Positions 12,590-25,654 of a stretch of 64,000 bases of DNA are shown piece by piece; within the stretch, counting starts at the first letter, position 1; every line of letters starts with the position of its first letter. Source of the DNA: Antedon mediterranea (taxonomy: Eukaryota > Echinodermata > Crinoidea > Comatulida > Antedonidae). The translations under genes and the position numbers were made by a program. The notes beneath the pieces were generated by a model that saw only the letters and a list, made by a program, of their open reading frames with translations, did no database searches and was not told where the DNA came from. Where the stretch lies: contig NC_092672.1 of assembly GCF_964355755.1 (NCBI RefSeq), forward strand, positions 34,964,501 to 35,028,500. Reading direction: 5' to 3'.

Positions 12590-13675
12590 TTCTCACAGAT
12601 TTCCATATCTTCACCATTTAAAAAAATTAATTAATTTCCAGTATATCAATAAAATTTGTACAGTAGTCATTAATTAACATTTTTATTGACAAGTTTATAA
12701 ATTATTTCATTAATTTATCAACAAAAAAAAGCTAGCGTTCCTTGTAAATGATTTGAAATATTTGCTAATCACAGCATTGCAAATCTTTTTTGTCAGAAGA
12801 CCATAGTAGAGAATATGACATGTCATCATTCGGGGCAACCATGAAATAGACCTTGTCTCTTGTGCTCTGCCTACCTACGTATTTGTTATTCAAAATTCAT
12901 CTATTCTTCGTACACATCGAGTGTGTGGTTGTGTCAATATTAGTAACGGCTGTGAGCAAACAATTCAAAAGAATGAAAAGCTTTTATCGCCTTTGAATTT
13001 AACTACGAGAAAAATTTTCACCTAAACCTCAAAATATCTATTCCACAATTGTTAAAACATTCAAACGCCGCCCTACATTGTTGGCGGAGATAGTAAAAAT
13101 TAACCAGTCTCCCTTGTGTACACTTAAGTATAAGTCAATGGTTTAATTATTGTTTAATATATTTGTTTTGCAATACCAAACATAATGTTGATCATATAGC
13201 TAATAGAGAAATATAGAGGTGACTAGATGTCGCTCATAATGTTGTTGGTGACACACATGGGACATGAAACAAAATTTGAGAACAAACTTTGCGGAACCTA
13301 CAGTACAATTGTTATACTTTGAATACGTTGACAATGACAATTGTTTAAGAACATCTTGGAAATTCACACCTGTTGATGTATGTACTTATTGAAGAAATTA
13401 AAGAGATATTAAAGATAATTACAACAATGAACACTTTACACCTTTTCGGTATCGTGCTTAGTTTAGTTACTTTAGCACCTGCGTGAGATACGTAATCTCT
13501 TGAAATTGAATTAATCTTATCCCAGATAATCTATTAAGTAAACTCATCAAAAGTAACACTGTTCACTGTTGTATAGTGCTCTGTTTATCAAAACCTTGTT
13601 TGTAGGTTACTGTTAATGTTCTTGTGTCCGTCTTATTCTGAAGACACATGGCCATCATTGACAGATACTTACAAG
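12590..13675. other. AT-rich stretch, nothing recognised
   Basis: No gene or repeat supported. Confidence 0.45.
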
Positions 13676-13679
13676 TAAG

Positions 13680-14486
13680 TACCGTATATTTCGGTGTATA
13701 AGTCGCACCTGTGTATAAGATTAAGACGCACCCCCTAACTGAGAGTAAAATATCGGTATTTTTTATATCGTCGATGTATAAGACGCACCCTATATTTCAT
13801 CAAAACAATGTTTTTTTAAATTGTAATCAATATTATTGTAATAATATATTTTGTTATATCTACAACGGCGCCCAGCCTCAACAAGTTCTTTCTAACTTGT
13901 TATTCATGAGTTTCGCCGCAACATCGAGTGCATGACCATGTGTGTACGTCTGTGGGCTAGCCTCGCTCGATCATTTCGAGAGGGCGCACGTTTTAACGGA
14001 CAATCGTATTCGATTAGTATCTATGTATCCGAGAAGTGTGTACGCTAGGTCCATGCTATAATCACCTGGAGAATATACTAGTCGAATACCGTACACCATG
14101 TGGCCACCAAAAGAAGGGCTTGCGCTGGGGGTACGGCGATCGTGCGTATAACTACTGTATAAATAAATACTATTCCAATCGTACGTGTAAACGTTTACAA
14201 ATGAAATTTTATCGGAGCGCCATAATGAACAAATCTTTTCATCATATTTAGTATAACATCATGCTAAAATGACTTGAAAACTAGGCAGAAGCAGGTTGCC
14301 GTTACGTTAGTTAGTTACTTTAGCTAGGCCTAGCTTACTCAGGCCTAGCAAACGAGGTGACGATAGCCTAGGCCTATGTACAATCTGTGTGGTGAGGCAT
14401 TTATGTTCGGTGTATACCACGCACCCTTAATTTAGAGGTCAAATTTGCGTGTCAAAAGTGCGACTTATACACCGAAATATACGGTA
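13680..14486. mobile_element. MITE/DNA transposon with TIR TACCGTATATTTCGGTGTAT
   Basis: The left TIR (13680-13708, TACCGTATATTTCGGTGTAT then AAGTCGCAC) is perfectly inverted at 14458-14486. A second related word, GACGCACCC, recurs near each end. The 0.8 kb interior is GC-richer (CGCCGCAACATCGAG) with no convincing ORF. The style resembles widespread animal 'ACCGTATTTTTCGG' elements; superfamily not assigned. Confidence 0.8.
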
Positions 14487-15709
14487 CTTACTTACTTACT
14501 TACAGTATCAGTTGACTTCACTGCTGGTGTACTTGAGATCTACATTTATACAATGCTATACACTTTTATGTTAATATATTAATTAATATAACTTGGAGAA
14601 TAAGAGCTACGTTACTTATTAAAATATTTAAATTGTACTAGAGATCAAGTTACCCAGGGTTGGGCACTGATTGGAGAGAAGAAAGAGAAACCATGTTTAA
14701 AATATCAGTGTTGATGCTTTTAAATGAAAACACCAAAACAAAAACAGTAGTATGATTGAATGAGGTATACCGAAATAATGATGTGTAGTATTTGGCTGTC
14801 ACACAGGCGGAAAATTCTAAAGTATTTTCTATAGTAATCAACTGAACAGGTTAACCTTTGACAATAATTTACCTATTTAAATTCAAAACATTTTCTTAAC
14901 TAATTACTGTTTAATTTTCAGGACACACAAAACACCAGGATCATGACCTTTTTTTGTGATTGTAAATTGTGTTTCTAAATCTGTTTAAAATATATAACTA
15001 TGATTAAGGTCTTTTAAAATGTATTATCAAGTACTTATAAACTTGTTTGTCTCCTAATAGCCTACAGTAAAATTTAAAGGTTTCTTTATGGTTTAGGTGC
15101 TTGGTGTTAATAGTTCATTGGCTAGAAGCAAAACCAAACATCGATAGTATTACAAAATCATTGACTTGGATGCAATTAAGTGATCAAAATTATGTATAAT
15201 GCTGTGAAAAAAAATGTTAAGCTTGAATTTTGAATTATATTTGAGTGATTTAGTAAATTTTCTCATGGCTAGGTTACAGAGTTTTACTGTAGCTAGGATG
15301 CCAAAATCTTTGGTGGCAGGATCCTTCAATTGATACTAGATTTAGTATGAAGAGGCTTTAGGATGCTGTAACAGTACTGTTACAAATGAAATGATATTAA
15401 ATTTGCATTAAGTTGCAAGCACTAGCAAGTGATCAATACTATTACATGCAAGTCCTTGAAATTAGATTGCTAATAACATTTAAGACTTTAGTGTAAACAC
15501 AAACATTTAATAAGCTTTCATTAAAGCTGTAACATGGTAATCAAAGGATAACATGACGGAGGTGAAATGACGGAGGTGAAATGAAGAAGGCAGAAATTAA
15601 TACAGCATCAACAACAAAAATGTTGTTAAGAAACATTATTATGCCTTCTACAAATAACATTACAACTTTTTTGATAATATTGTGTGGTGGAAATCCACCT
15701 TTCATTATA

Positions 15710-15860
15710 AAGCTCGGTCTACACTATTAAATTTTATGTGACAAAAAAATGTGATGTGCCCATATATGGACAAGAAGATGTCATATTACTACCATATTTA
15801 AGCATATCACTACCATATTTGGGCACATCAAACTAGTTTGATAGTGTAGACAGAGCTTAA
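15710..15860. mobile_element. TTAA-type MITE, copy 2
   Basis: AGCTCGGTCTACACTATT at the left, GATAGTGTAGACAGAGCTTAA at the right, with two core units. Confidence 0.9.
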
Positions 15861-15913
15861 GATAACCTTGTATTTTGAGTATAGCAGAACCCTTCCTTTT
15901 AGGACATTTATTT

Positions 15914-16505
15914 TTTATTTATTTATTACCATCTTTACTGAGGGTAGCCTATCCAGTTCCTAATGGAACTGATCATTTAGGGCCCTCAATAAACATACAA
16001 TACATACAGTAAAACACATTAAATATTAAATATTCAAATGACATAATATAGGCCTAAAAATTTACAATGGTTATAAAATGCATATAAAAGTTAAAATCGT
16101 TGACAGATAAAATATATATATACACAGTACAAACAATATTATTAGCTGGAAATAAATTCTTTAAGTTCACGTTTAAAGGAAATAATATTTTCAGATTGTC
16201 GAATGATTTTAGGAATCATATTAAAATACATAGGCGCTTTATAACTGAAACATTGTTTAAAAATTTCTAATGAAGGTCGAGGAACAATATAATTACAATT
16301 AGAGTATGGATCTGGTTGTTGGTCGACCTCCGGGCTGAGTCCTGGTTAACATGCGACTGATGTAATCCGGAACGGTATTGATGGAAGCCCGATAGGCGAG
16401 ACAACCAAGTTGAAACTGATAACGTTGAGAAACGGATGAGATGGAATCAACTCTATCACTTTCCCTCAAAATAAAGGGGAAATTAATATGCTTGATGGCC
16501 AACAA
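15914..16505 (-). mobile_element. 3' end of a non-LTR retrotransposon (LINE 2)
   Basis: On the minus strand 16505-16299 encodes a reverse-transcriptase C-terminal segment (RYQFQLGCLAYRASINTVPD, YISRML), then after a frame break SFKRELKEFISS. This is the usual end of CR1/L2/Rex-like polyproteins. The 3' tail, reading minus, is GGGCCCTAAATGATCAG..., CTACCCTCAGTAAAGATGGT and AATAAATAAAT. The protein resembles the LINE at 48706 (QLGCLAYRSANGLAPEYL). Dead copy. Confidence 0.8.
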
Positions 16506-17139
16506 CTATTCACAGGACACCCCAACATTGTTGGGAACCAAAGGTGTCCCTTACAGAGGTTCTACTGTCATTTTACAACCAAATACACTGGTTTGGGCGA
16601 GCTGACTTAAACCAAGTCTGTGGCTTAAAAATTAATTTAATGATGTTACATTATCCTTAACAACTGTTACAATTAATTTTTTGAAATCTGAATCAATTTT
16701 CCTCTAAAATTACAATGGTACACCCACTGTTAACATTTCCTATAGCAATTCCCATTGCAACGTTTAGCATGCTGTAACCATGGTGACGTCTATTTCTCCC
16801 AATGGCTATAGCCTCATGTGTAGAACAATCACTTGTATAATCTGTCAGTTTTCCTATTCATTACCTACCTTGGGATGAATAATAGTTCAAATATTGAGGC
16901 TGAAATGACTGGAGCTCTGCAGTATTTAACTTTTGTTTGTATAATTTATTTTACTATATTTCAAGATTTATTAGGTCAAATTGTTCACATAAATTTAAAC
17001 ACTGACCTTGTACACCCCCTTCTGGATCAATCTTTTTTTTATTTCATAGAAATTTACATTTATATTATTAGTTAATAAACCATAAATGACAGGTCAATTT
17101 AACTTACAATTAATATTATGTGAGATTGTTTTTAACAAT

Positions 17140-17458
17140 GAAATTGAATTGAAATTGAAATATATATTTATACTGGGTAACCTCTTCAGTCAAAGACTGG
17201 TCTCCCAGAGGGCCCAGTTGGTGATCAGTGGCTGTGATGTACTAATACACCGGGGTAACCCGCTACTCGTCTCGAAAGATGTACTAGGTTTTTTAAAGTG
17301 CACACAAGCTAGATGTACACTGGACCTACGGTTTATAGTCCTTATCCGAGAAGACTCGTTCTACCACCAGAACCATGGAGTGAGTGAGCCTCGAACCCCT
17401 GCCGATGTTATGGCTACGTAATTACGGTTCCACTGTCTTAACCGCTCGGCCACTCACT
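17140..17458 (-). mobile_element. tRNA-derived SINE (type A, tail a)
   Basis: Reading minus from ~17455: A box GTGGCCGAGCGGTTAAGAC, B box GGTTCGAGGCTC, then a body with ATGGTTCTGGTGGTAGAACG and AGTACATCTTTCGAGACGAG. The 3' end is CTGGGAGACCAGTCTTTGAC, GTTACCCAGTATAAATA and an (ATTGAA)n tail. The head resembles tRNA-Ser/Leu. Confidence 0.85.
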
Positions 17459-17483
17459 CAATCTACATACAATAAACTAGAAA

Positions 17484-17770
17484 CTAAAGAGTTAAAGATG
17501 TATTGTCCCCAAAAACATGAAAAAAGAAGATCAATAAAAAAAGACTTTCAATAGACCATCAATTCTGTAGAAAAAAATGTTGTTTTCACTTATAAAAAGA
17601 CAAAACAAACAGTTGAATTAAACCAAAAATCCATGGACTTCCAATTTTTTTTTTCCCGATCCTATTTTTGATCAAAGTAAACAGTATTATTTGATATTAA
17701 AATGGCATACAGGTATTAAAACAAAATTTTAACAAATTATTTTTTCAAGGGGACAGTATATCTTTATCTA
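17484..17770 (+). mobile_element. 'AAAGATGTATTGTCCCC' MITE, copy 1
   Basis: TIRs TTAAAGATGTATTGTCCCC (left) and GGGGACAGTATATCTTTA (right). Landmarks shared with the other copies: AAGA(T)CAATAAAA..GACTTT, ACTTATAAAAAGACAAAA, AACCAAAAA and ATTAAAATGGCATA. Confidence 0.75.
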
Positions 17771-18346
17771 TATCTAAGCAACACTAATTTATGTAAAATA
17801 TATATTCAACAGAGTGAGATACAGTAATACTGCTAGCACAATTGAAAGGAATTGGACAAAGTCGAAGCAAAGTTAGGTTAATTTCACCATTATTAGGCAA
17901 AATCCTGGATCTACCGCTTATTTTCCTCTATACTCTTATTGTCCTAGACCAGATAACACAGTCCTACAGATGGGATGTCAAGCTGTTGGTCCTATATTTA
18001 CATGTTGAAGGAACTTTTCAAAAAGAGTAGATCGTTTCCTGTTGTGCTAAACTGTGGCTCAATACTGTGACTACTGTACTATTACTAAAGATTACCTATG
18101 ACAAAATTGAACTATGAAGTTTGTACATAAACACAATGGCAAACATACTTCTGTAAGAATCGTGTTGTTTATGTTACAAAGCAATGTTCATGTTATCCTA
18201 TGTTGCAAATGTGCCTAGTAATGTAAACAACATTTAGTACATCATTCATTGGTCCATTCCAATGTGATGATTAACATTACACAGGAAGATAGGTCTCAAA
18301 TATATGCTTGTTTTTTTTCACTGTATGAATAATAAAATACTTTCTA

Positions 18347-18652
18347 TGGTCCTGTTTCTGCTGCATAAAAATAACCGGTTAAAAACGGTGTGAATAAATT
18401 AACTCCAATTTCTTGGGAGCAGAAACATGACAATTTTGTGGTAACCGGTTAAAAGGCAACGCAAAATAACCGGTTAAAAATACCCATTCAAGACAGTTAA
18501 TGCTGGGCAAATTTTAGCTTCAACACCAAATAACGGTTATTTGATTGACAGCTGATGACCTCATCTTAGCAAAAAATAAACAGAAATGCAGTCATTACAA
18601 TTTTTAAATAGTCGATTTATTTGGTGCTATGCAGCAGAAACAGACCCTAAAA
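18347..18652. mobile_element. Short PIF/Harbinger-like MITE
   Basis: Ends GGTCCTGTTTCTGCTGCAT and ATGCAGCAGAAACAGACCC are inverted repeats. Inside, AAAATAACCGGTTAAAA recurs at both ends. The 306-bp deletion derivative corresponds to the larger copy at 32067. The GGGNCTGTTT start and 3-bp TTA/TWA-like target sites seen in the sister copies fit PIF/Harbinger. Confidence 0.8.
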
Positions 18653-19069
18653 CATCCTATTGGGTTTTTCCGGTTCACCTGTTCCAATTGCTATTTTGAA
18701 ATGATCATCAAAGGTAATATGACATCACTATGCGTGACATTTGACATTTTCACAGATAGTAGGCTCATCTTTTAATCCTATACTCATCATCATTGCAACG
18801 CACTAAGTGCGTACACATTGAATCATTCACACATTAATGTTTGATAGCTTTCTGACAGCTAATGTAATTTAATTTCATAAAATGTAGGTAGGTTCACATG
18901 TTGGAAGTAGGACAAGCTGATGTTAGTGTGAACAGCACTTAATAGTATGAGATCTATGGAAAGTACTCTATGGACATTCTGAATGTTGTTGTTCAATCAA
19001 GATGATTCAGACATTATAGTAGAAGTTCTTTAGAATGGAGAATAATACTTCTACTTAGTCAATCCAAAG

Positions 19070-19237
19070 TTTAAAGCTCTGTCTACATTATCAAACTTTA
19101 TGTGACAAAAAAATGTGAGGTGCCCATACATGATGACATGATGATATATCATATCACTACCATATTTGCGGATATAACTACCAGATTTGAGCACATCTCA
19201 TTTGTCAAACTAGTTTGATAGTGTAGACAGAGCATTA
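19070..19237. mobile_element. TTAA-type MITE, copy 3
   Basis: Both TTAA target copies are visible (GTTTAAAGCTCTG at the left, CAGAGCATTAAAGG at the right). It lies just downstream of the TPR exon donor. Confidence 0.9.
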
Positions 19238-19302
19238 AAGGGAATAGGGATATTCGTCTCCGATACTCCCTTGTAAAAAGCAAAAAAAATTCATCCACCT
19301 AC

Positions 19303-19617
19303 CTTTGACCATTTTGGATTAAGTTCCTTCGCATGAACAGCGTCTTGAAGAGCGTCCTCATACTGTTTAATTTTCACGTAAGCTGCTGAACGATTGCTGA
19401 AGAGGACATGGTTGGATGGATCGAGCTGAATAGCTTCAGTGTACAAAGAGACAGCGAGGGGGTAATCGCAAGCCTGACAGGCCTCGTTGCTAAGCCGAAC
19501 CTTCTCCTGGAAGAGTATTCGCTTGTCCTCCATACTGGATCCGATGCTGTCTATGTGGCTACTACTAGAGTGGCACGAACTAGAGCTGTCATTCTCGTAT
19601 CCCTTAGGAGACTTTCT
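19303..19617 (-). CDS. TTC28: TTC28-like internal exon: Ser-rich leader plus TPR pair
   Basis: A 315-base exon (105 codons, phase 0 at both ends) with acceptor ACTTTCAG and donor AAAG|GTAGGT. The first ~28 codons are serine-rich (DSSSSCHSSSSHIDSIGSS). Then comes a tetratricopeptide unit: FQEKVRLSNEACQACDYPLA, FSNRSAAYVKIKQYEDALQD and ending LNPKWSK. This pattern (EKVRxSNxAC, NRSAAYxKIxQYxxALxDA, LNPKWxK) is what I know from the N-terminus of TTC28, a large TPR scaffold linked to the midbody and cytokinesis. STIP1/HOP-type TPRs fit less well. The internal ATG at 19533 is probably not the start, because the frame stays open to the acceptor. Following exons would lie at lower coordinates; I could not find the next TPR exon in 1-19300, so the gene probably leaves the window through a long intron. 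A TTAA MITE sits 66 bases beyond the donor. Confidence 0.8.
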
Positions 19618-21206
19618 CTGAAAGTAAAATGATTTTAATGATTATTGTTTAACAAAGACATTTAATCATTGAACAGAACAGACATGAACATCTGATAAAA
19701 TGAACATCATACTGCTCTCTTAGGAATCATTAGTATCATTTTAAATTAATAACTCGTATTAAATTTCAGTTTGTGATATATAGAACTTATTTCAAAGTTA
19801 CACCGTCATTTCTTCTTTAATTTGTTCATTAAACTAAAAATAATATTAATAGAACAAAGCATTTAAAAATGATGATATTGTAATAATATTGTACCCTAGA
19901 GTTTAAATCTAAAATTCATTTTGACAGACAAGCGATGCATTAACAACTAATTAACAGCAAATCATCGCCACTAACAGGCTGGTGGTATTCGATAATGTAG
20001 ATATAAATTACCACTGAGAATGTTAACATAAAAAAAAATGTGTAAGCTTTCATGTAAGATTATTTCTTTGTAAAATGGATCCAAAAGAAGGGCGATATCC
20101 TGGTGCCTCATAATATAATTGGATCGGAAGGTTACAAATAGGCTAAAAGAATTAAATCCTTTTAGTAATTTTTCACTTCAGTTAACTTGTCACATCTTCA
20201 AATTCTGTGAACCCACTTGCATAAAATTGCATCTCAATTATCTGATGTATCCAACACAACACTCTTCCCAAAGGAATATCCTAATTATGACCCATCACAA
20301 GTACATTGGTTCCCTGTGGAATAGGTTATCACCTGTATGAGGTATCTAAATTCCATTTTTAATTAACCTTTCTATTCTGCTCCTACAGGTACAATAATTT
20401 GTGGAAAATGGTGACAGACGAAAAGCATCTTAACTTTTTACAGAGATTTCCCTAATGACAATATTTTTGACAATGGATGGATGGGTTTAACTGTATCTCT
20501 TGTGTACAGTACTTCAATAAATATACACACAGTATGGAAAGCCATTTGGGTTAAATATTTTGGGAAAATGCATATACAGTATCAAATATATAAAAAAAAA
20601 ATTTTTTTGGTGGAGATTTACTGTATTGGTTATAATATGTTAGGAATGAAAATCCATAAACATTTCAAATATGGTATAGAATGCGTTCAAATGGAAACTG
20701 TAAATATTTTAATAATGAAAAAGTTATTTACAATTATACTGACTGTATCATTATTATCATGGATTTCCACCAAATGAATTTGTTTACAATGATACAGTAC
20801 AATGTACGTTATAGATCTCAATCTGTCTGAATATTTGCGTTGTTAATCTTATCCCTTTAGGGCTTCAGACTAAAAGTCACTAAACTTACATTGGTAAGGA
20901 TGATTACCTTTACATGTCAAAGGTCAAGTTATATCCCCCTTAGCAATCAATATATTAATCCGAAATGTCATCTGATTTAAATCAGTAGTAACACCAGATT
21001 TACACCGTGAATAAAATCACGAAGAAAGAACCAAAGTGTCTCCAGAGTTTTGGCGATGTGAAAAGGGTTTGATACAGCTTTTGAAAAGTGAGACAACAAT
21101 TGTTATCTCCGCCAAAATGGCGAGATGTAATGCAGTTGTGTTTGTTTCTTTCTTCTGTATTTGTTGAGTTAGCAGGATTACTCAAAAAGTTACTGCCTGA
21201 TTTTCA

Positions 21207-21416
21207 TAAAGCTTTGTCTACACTATCAAACTTTATGCGAAAACAAAATGTGATATGCCCATATATGGACATGATGATGTCATATCACTACCATATGTGG
21301 GCATATCACTACCATATTTGGGCATATCACTACCCTATTTGGGCATATCACTACCATATTTGGGCACAATCACACTATTTTTGTCAAACTAGTTTGATAG
21401 TGTAGACAGAACTTTA
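21207..21416. mobile_element. TTAA-type MITE, copy 4, four core units
   Basis: Ends AAAGCTTTGTCTACACTATC and GATAGTGTAGACAGAACTTT. The core carries four tandem CATATCACTACCATATTTGG-like units, so the element is longer than the standard ~145 bp. Confidence 0.9.
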
Positions 21417-21907
21417 GCTTTTACAGGATGGTTTCATAGCATTCATTTTAAAAATATATAATATAATGATAAAATGGTATGCCTAGGCGAAGGTTTGCGC
21501 TTTCTGAGCTCCAGTTAAGACAAGTTTTTAAAATATACAATACAGTAGGTTATTTTTTTTGTCAAGAGGTTTACACTTCTGTGTTTGTGCCATTGGTTCT
21601 TTCTTGGGATGTTTGCCAAATATTTATTAAATGTAAATTAATGTCGGCATTAACTTGTGATTGGCAGACATTTCTGTAAAATGTCAACATCATCAAATGT
21701 AAAATGCATGTTAACAAAATATTCCTCAGGCTTGAGTAGATTAAAGATCAAAGTCCTCTTAAGGTTGATGTATTGTAGTGATTATTACAATGAACTTCAT
21801 CTGCCCTTTCCCAGACAAAATTAAAATGTTTACATTTTTTATGTATAATAAAATATGATATCAATATTAAGTAAAGCTTAATAGGGACATGACAAACTTT
21901 CCTCTTA

Positions 21908-22226
21908 TAATAATAATATAATAATACCACATTTATATAGCGCCCTTTTCATGAGTAATCATGCTCAAAGGCGCTTTACAAGCATTATTACCCCAGTATT
22001 TTTTTGGGATCAAACACGTATGGAAACATACTCCCATAATGCAGCCGGTAACCAGCGCAAAGTTGTGTCTTGATCTAACTGGGTACCCATTTATACACCT
22101 GGGTGGAGATAGGCAACGTAAGTAAAGTATCTTGCCTACGGATACAAGCAATGCGGCGAGAGTTGGATTCGAACCTAGGTCTGACGATCGGTAGTCCAAC
22201 GTCCAACACACTGCGCCACACGCCCT
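21908..22226 (-). mobile_element. tRNA-derived SINE (type B)
   Basis: Minus strand: A box GTGGCGCAGTGTGTTGGAC, B box GGTTCGAATCC, a body with CACCCAGGTGTATAAATGGG and CTTTGCGCTGGTTACCGGC, then AAGCGCCTTTGAGCATGATT and a 3' end ATAAATGTGGTATTATT. The 3' half ('GCGC...CACCTGGGTGGAG..GGCAA' type) is shared with many marine invertebrate SINEs. Confidence 0.85.
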
Positions 22227-22239
22227 TAATAGAGGTGTT

Positions 22240-24320
22240 ACCTCATTTAGGGATTTATTGTATATTGCTCTTCATTCTTTTTATAGAAAAATACCTGAAA
22301 AGTATACTAATATATTTTTATTTTAACCCACACTAACTTTTTTAACATTTACACTGTACAACTTCTGTAGTTATCAAATTGTTGTTGCAATTGGGTGCTA
22401 TCACAACACATTACTGTATACAGACACACTAATGAAAAGATACAGTATGAATGTTCATACTTTAAAAGGGTACTGTATACTGTAGGCAAGTTGGCCCAAA
22501 GTATATCTAGTTAATAAGTGTAGTATAGTACATAACAATGCACTTAGAATTAATTTAAAATATTAAGAGTATAAATGATGATAAAGTTTAATAACCCTCT
22601 AAATCTATTATTATTGTATTTTATTGGCTAAAACTTGACAAAATCTACCTTTAACTGGACAATCAAATGTACTTTGTATATTCTATACTGTCATTGTCCA
22701 GACAATCATCATTTTTTAAGTATTTTGTCAAAATGTAGGTTTGGTTCAATCGTATATTGACAATAAAAGCAAACCAGATATTTTTACAGCTTGTTTAGTC
22801 AGCAGTATAGGAATAGATTATGTTTTAACAATGTAGTAATATTTCCCTATCTTGTTATAGATTTATATCTTTACAATGATGGATCAGTTAAGATTATCTC
22901 AAGATCATTGAGTGAGTGCGAAGCGCGATTTTTTGAGTGGAATCCTCATATTTCTTGTATTCTGTCTTATTGAACTAAAGATATGGGTTCTACTACTTGT
23001 ATTGATTAATGTTATATTTTTCCCATTTACAGTAAGCATGTTGAATTGTTAACTCATTAACTGTCTTATCCAACTTATATCTATAAGAAAAATGAATTCA
23101 ATGACAGCCAAACAAGAATATGCAATCATTCGTATCCAGGTAAAGCTAGGCTCAAATAAACAAAACAATCTGCTGAAAAACACTTTGTTGTGTTATGTAC
23201 TGTAAACTACAACAACCAACAAACAATGGAATATTTCTGCCCAGAGCAAATAAGCCTTGATGTAATATAATGAAACAGAAACTTTAATTTAAAACATTGA
23301 TAAGAATATCTGGCCAAACAAAGACATGGACAGGAAAAAGCCAAAAATATTTGTATCATATAGTACAAAGCTTCAAAAAGCCATTTCCATTTTAAAAATA
23401 TAATAAATAAAAATGCCCACAGCAGCTTGAAATATTAAAATGATTAGCCTTGAAAATCAGGTATAATTATATGAAACATAAACATCGAATATAAATTTAA
23501 CATATTATTATGGTTTTTATTGCATGTCCTACAGGATGAAATTACAACTTTATTTCAGAATTATAAGATTCACTTGCAGACTCTAATATTATAGTAATAA
23601 TAATGTACATTGTTAAATAATATATAGTGTTTTTAAATATTGTAATTAATTATTTTTATATGAAACGTTTTATATATTTTTGTACTATATTGTGAAAAGC
23701 ACTCAAAATATTTTCCTATGTGGACGAAATAAAGTTATCAATCAATAATATTATCTGAATTTTTTTCCATCAAATTTTTTTTGGAATGCTAAAAAAAAAT
23801 CTATATTTAACTTTACACAGGTTAAAATTCTGATATAAAGTTGTAGATGAATATGAGTTTCATTAATTTGTTTTCATCAAACACAAGAAAACAAACAAAA
23901 AAACCTATAAATTTAAAACTTAACCACTAGAATTACAACTTTGGCATTTTTTTTTTTGTAATGCTAACCGTACAAACAAAAATTCTATATTTAACTTTTA
24001 AGGAAACATGAAAAGTAAATGAATGAGAATGAAATCAAAGTACCACATTCATCATAATCAAATCTTTACATATATTATATTGGAAAAATTTATTTATGAG
24101 GTCTGCAACCAGTTAATTTTTTTCAATTTTCATGTGCATGCACTTTTGAATTGTCTTGCTTTTTCGGCTGCTTATGCAGAGGTCCCAACTTGGAAAAGTC
24201 CATTCGCAGGAGATTTTGCCGTGAACCACATTCAATTCATCGGGGCGTCGAAAGTCAACGCGCGGGGAATCGAAAATCAACACGCGTGTCGTTTAGGTCT
24301 CTTAATTAACTAAATATGTT
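22240..24320. other. AT-rich stretch with one solo hairpin-end motif
   Basis: Only a degenerate solo copy of the GTCGGTTTATCC family is recognisable at ~23125-23160 (TTCGTATCCAGGTAAAGCTA, GGCTCAAATA). No exon supported. Confidence 0.45.
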
Positions 24321-24326
24321 ACATAT

Positions 24327-25651
24327 ACAGTCAACTCTCCCAATACCGGACACCCTTGGGCGGGCATATATTTTCCGGTTTTTCGAAAGTCCGGTTTCCT
24401 GAAAACATATTTTTAAAGTCATCACGTTGTCACCGAATGCTGCCCGGTACGGTCTCCTAGCGTAGGGAAGGCCTAGGCTAGGCTATGATTGTGTCAATCT
24501 AGTTTTAATTAAATAAATACTGATAGGCCTAGGCCTAGGCCTACTTTATTAATATTAAGCTACAGTAATTCAATTTACCTTTTTTAAAAGTTACATTATT
24601 TACTGTACCAATAAAACATGTTACAATAGTAAATTATTGTTTCTCAATGTGTTTTTAACGGCAAAAAGGCCTACGTACGTACGTACGGTGAACATAATTT
24701 CGGTCTGTTTATTGTTTTTCGTGAGCTAGCTAGCAGCAGCAGCATGGGTGAAGGGCTTTGATTGATGCGCATGTGCAGAGGTGTCATAATCAAATAAAAA
24801 CGCCCACACCTAGACCACATGTTTTTTAAGCTCCTTTATTTTGACGTAATTTGATAGCAATGATGAAAATTGATTAGGTAAACGAGCCAAGCAATAATGA
24901 CACAATAATTAATTGGTAACATTTCAAAGCTTATTAACACTAGTTAAGTCAAGTTCATTCCGTTTACGTTTTGCCATAATGATTTCCAAATTTATAATGA
25001 TGCACATTTTTAGTCCCGTTTTTAGTGAAACATTCCTTTTTAAAGTCCTATTGCAATTGTGAATTTAACAATAATTTAAACAAAACAAAGACACAGGAAT
25101 GTAAATTTAACTTTATTAATATTAAAAAACAATTCATATGCTAAAAAACAGGGAGTTGTTAACAACTCCCTGCTAAAAACAATAGACATTAAGACATAGC
25201 GCTTCGATGTGAAAAAGCCCACCGCAGTTCGATACGCAACAAAGCAATTGCCGCCTCGTGGGTTAACAATGACCTGACCTGTCAATCACAGTGTAGTGCT
25301 CCATGGCAACATTATTTGATCGTACCGCGAAACGTCGCGCACTTCATGCATGGTGAGGGTATGGTTAAAAGCTTTTGTACATTGTGAATGTAGTGAATCC
25401 GAGTCAGCGACGACGATGTTACGTTGTTTTCGTAAATATTTGGAGTTTTTTAACCGTCAGTCCGGTTTTCAGACGCTAATTTTCGTGTTTTGTACTTCAT
25501 AATTTGTCCGGATTCCGGAATTGGGTATTCCGGTTTTCATAATAAATTACAGTACATTTAGAATAGGGACAAATTGGGCCCTCCAAAAAAGTCCGGTTTT
25601 TCGTGAATTCCGGTTTTGGGAGAGTCCGGTATTGGGAGAGTTGACTGTACA
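24327..25651. mobile_element. pogo/Tigger-like non-autonomous transposon
   Basis: Starts CAGTCAACTCTCCCAATACC at 24328 and ends GGTATTGGGAGAGTTGACTG at 25629-25648, inverted and flanked by TA. CCGGTTTT words recur at both ends. CAGT ends with TA targets fit pogo/Tigger (Tc1-mariner). The 1.3 kb interior has no transposase ORF. It contains a perfect 22-base palindrome, GGGAGTTGTTAACAACTCCC plus one flanking base each side, near 25150. A small ACGTACGTACGTACG repeat lies at 24672. Confidence 0.75.
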
Positions 25652-25654
25652 GTA

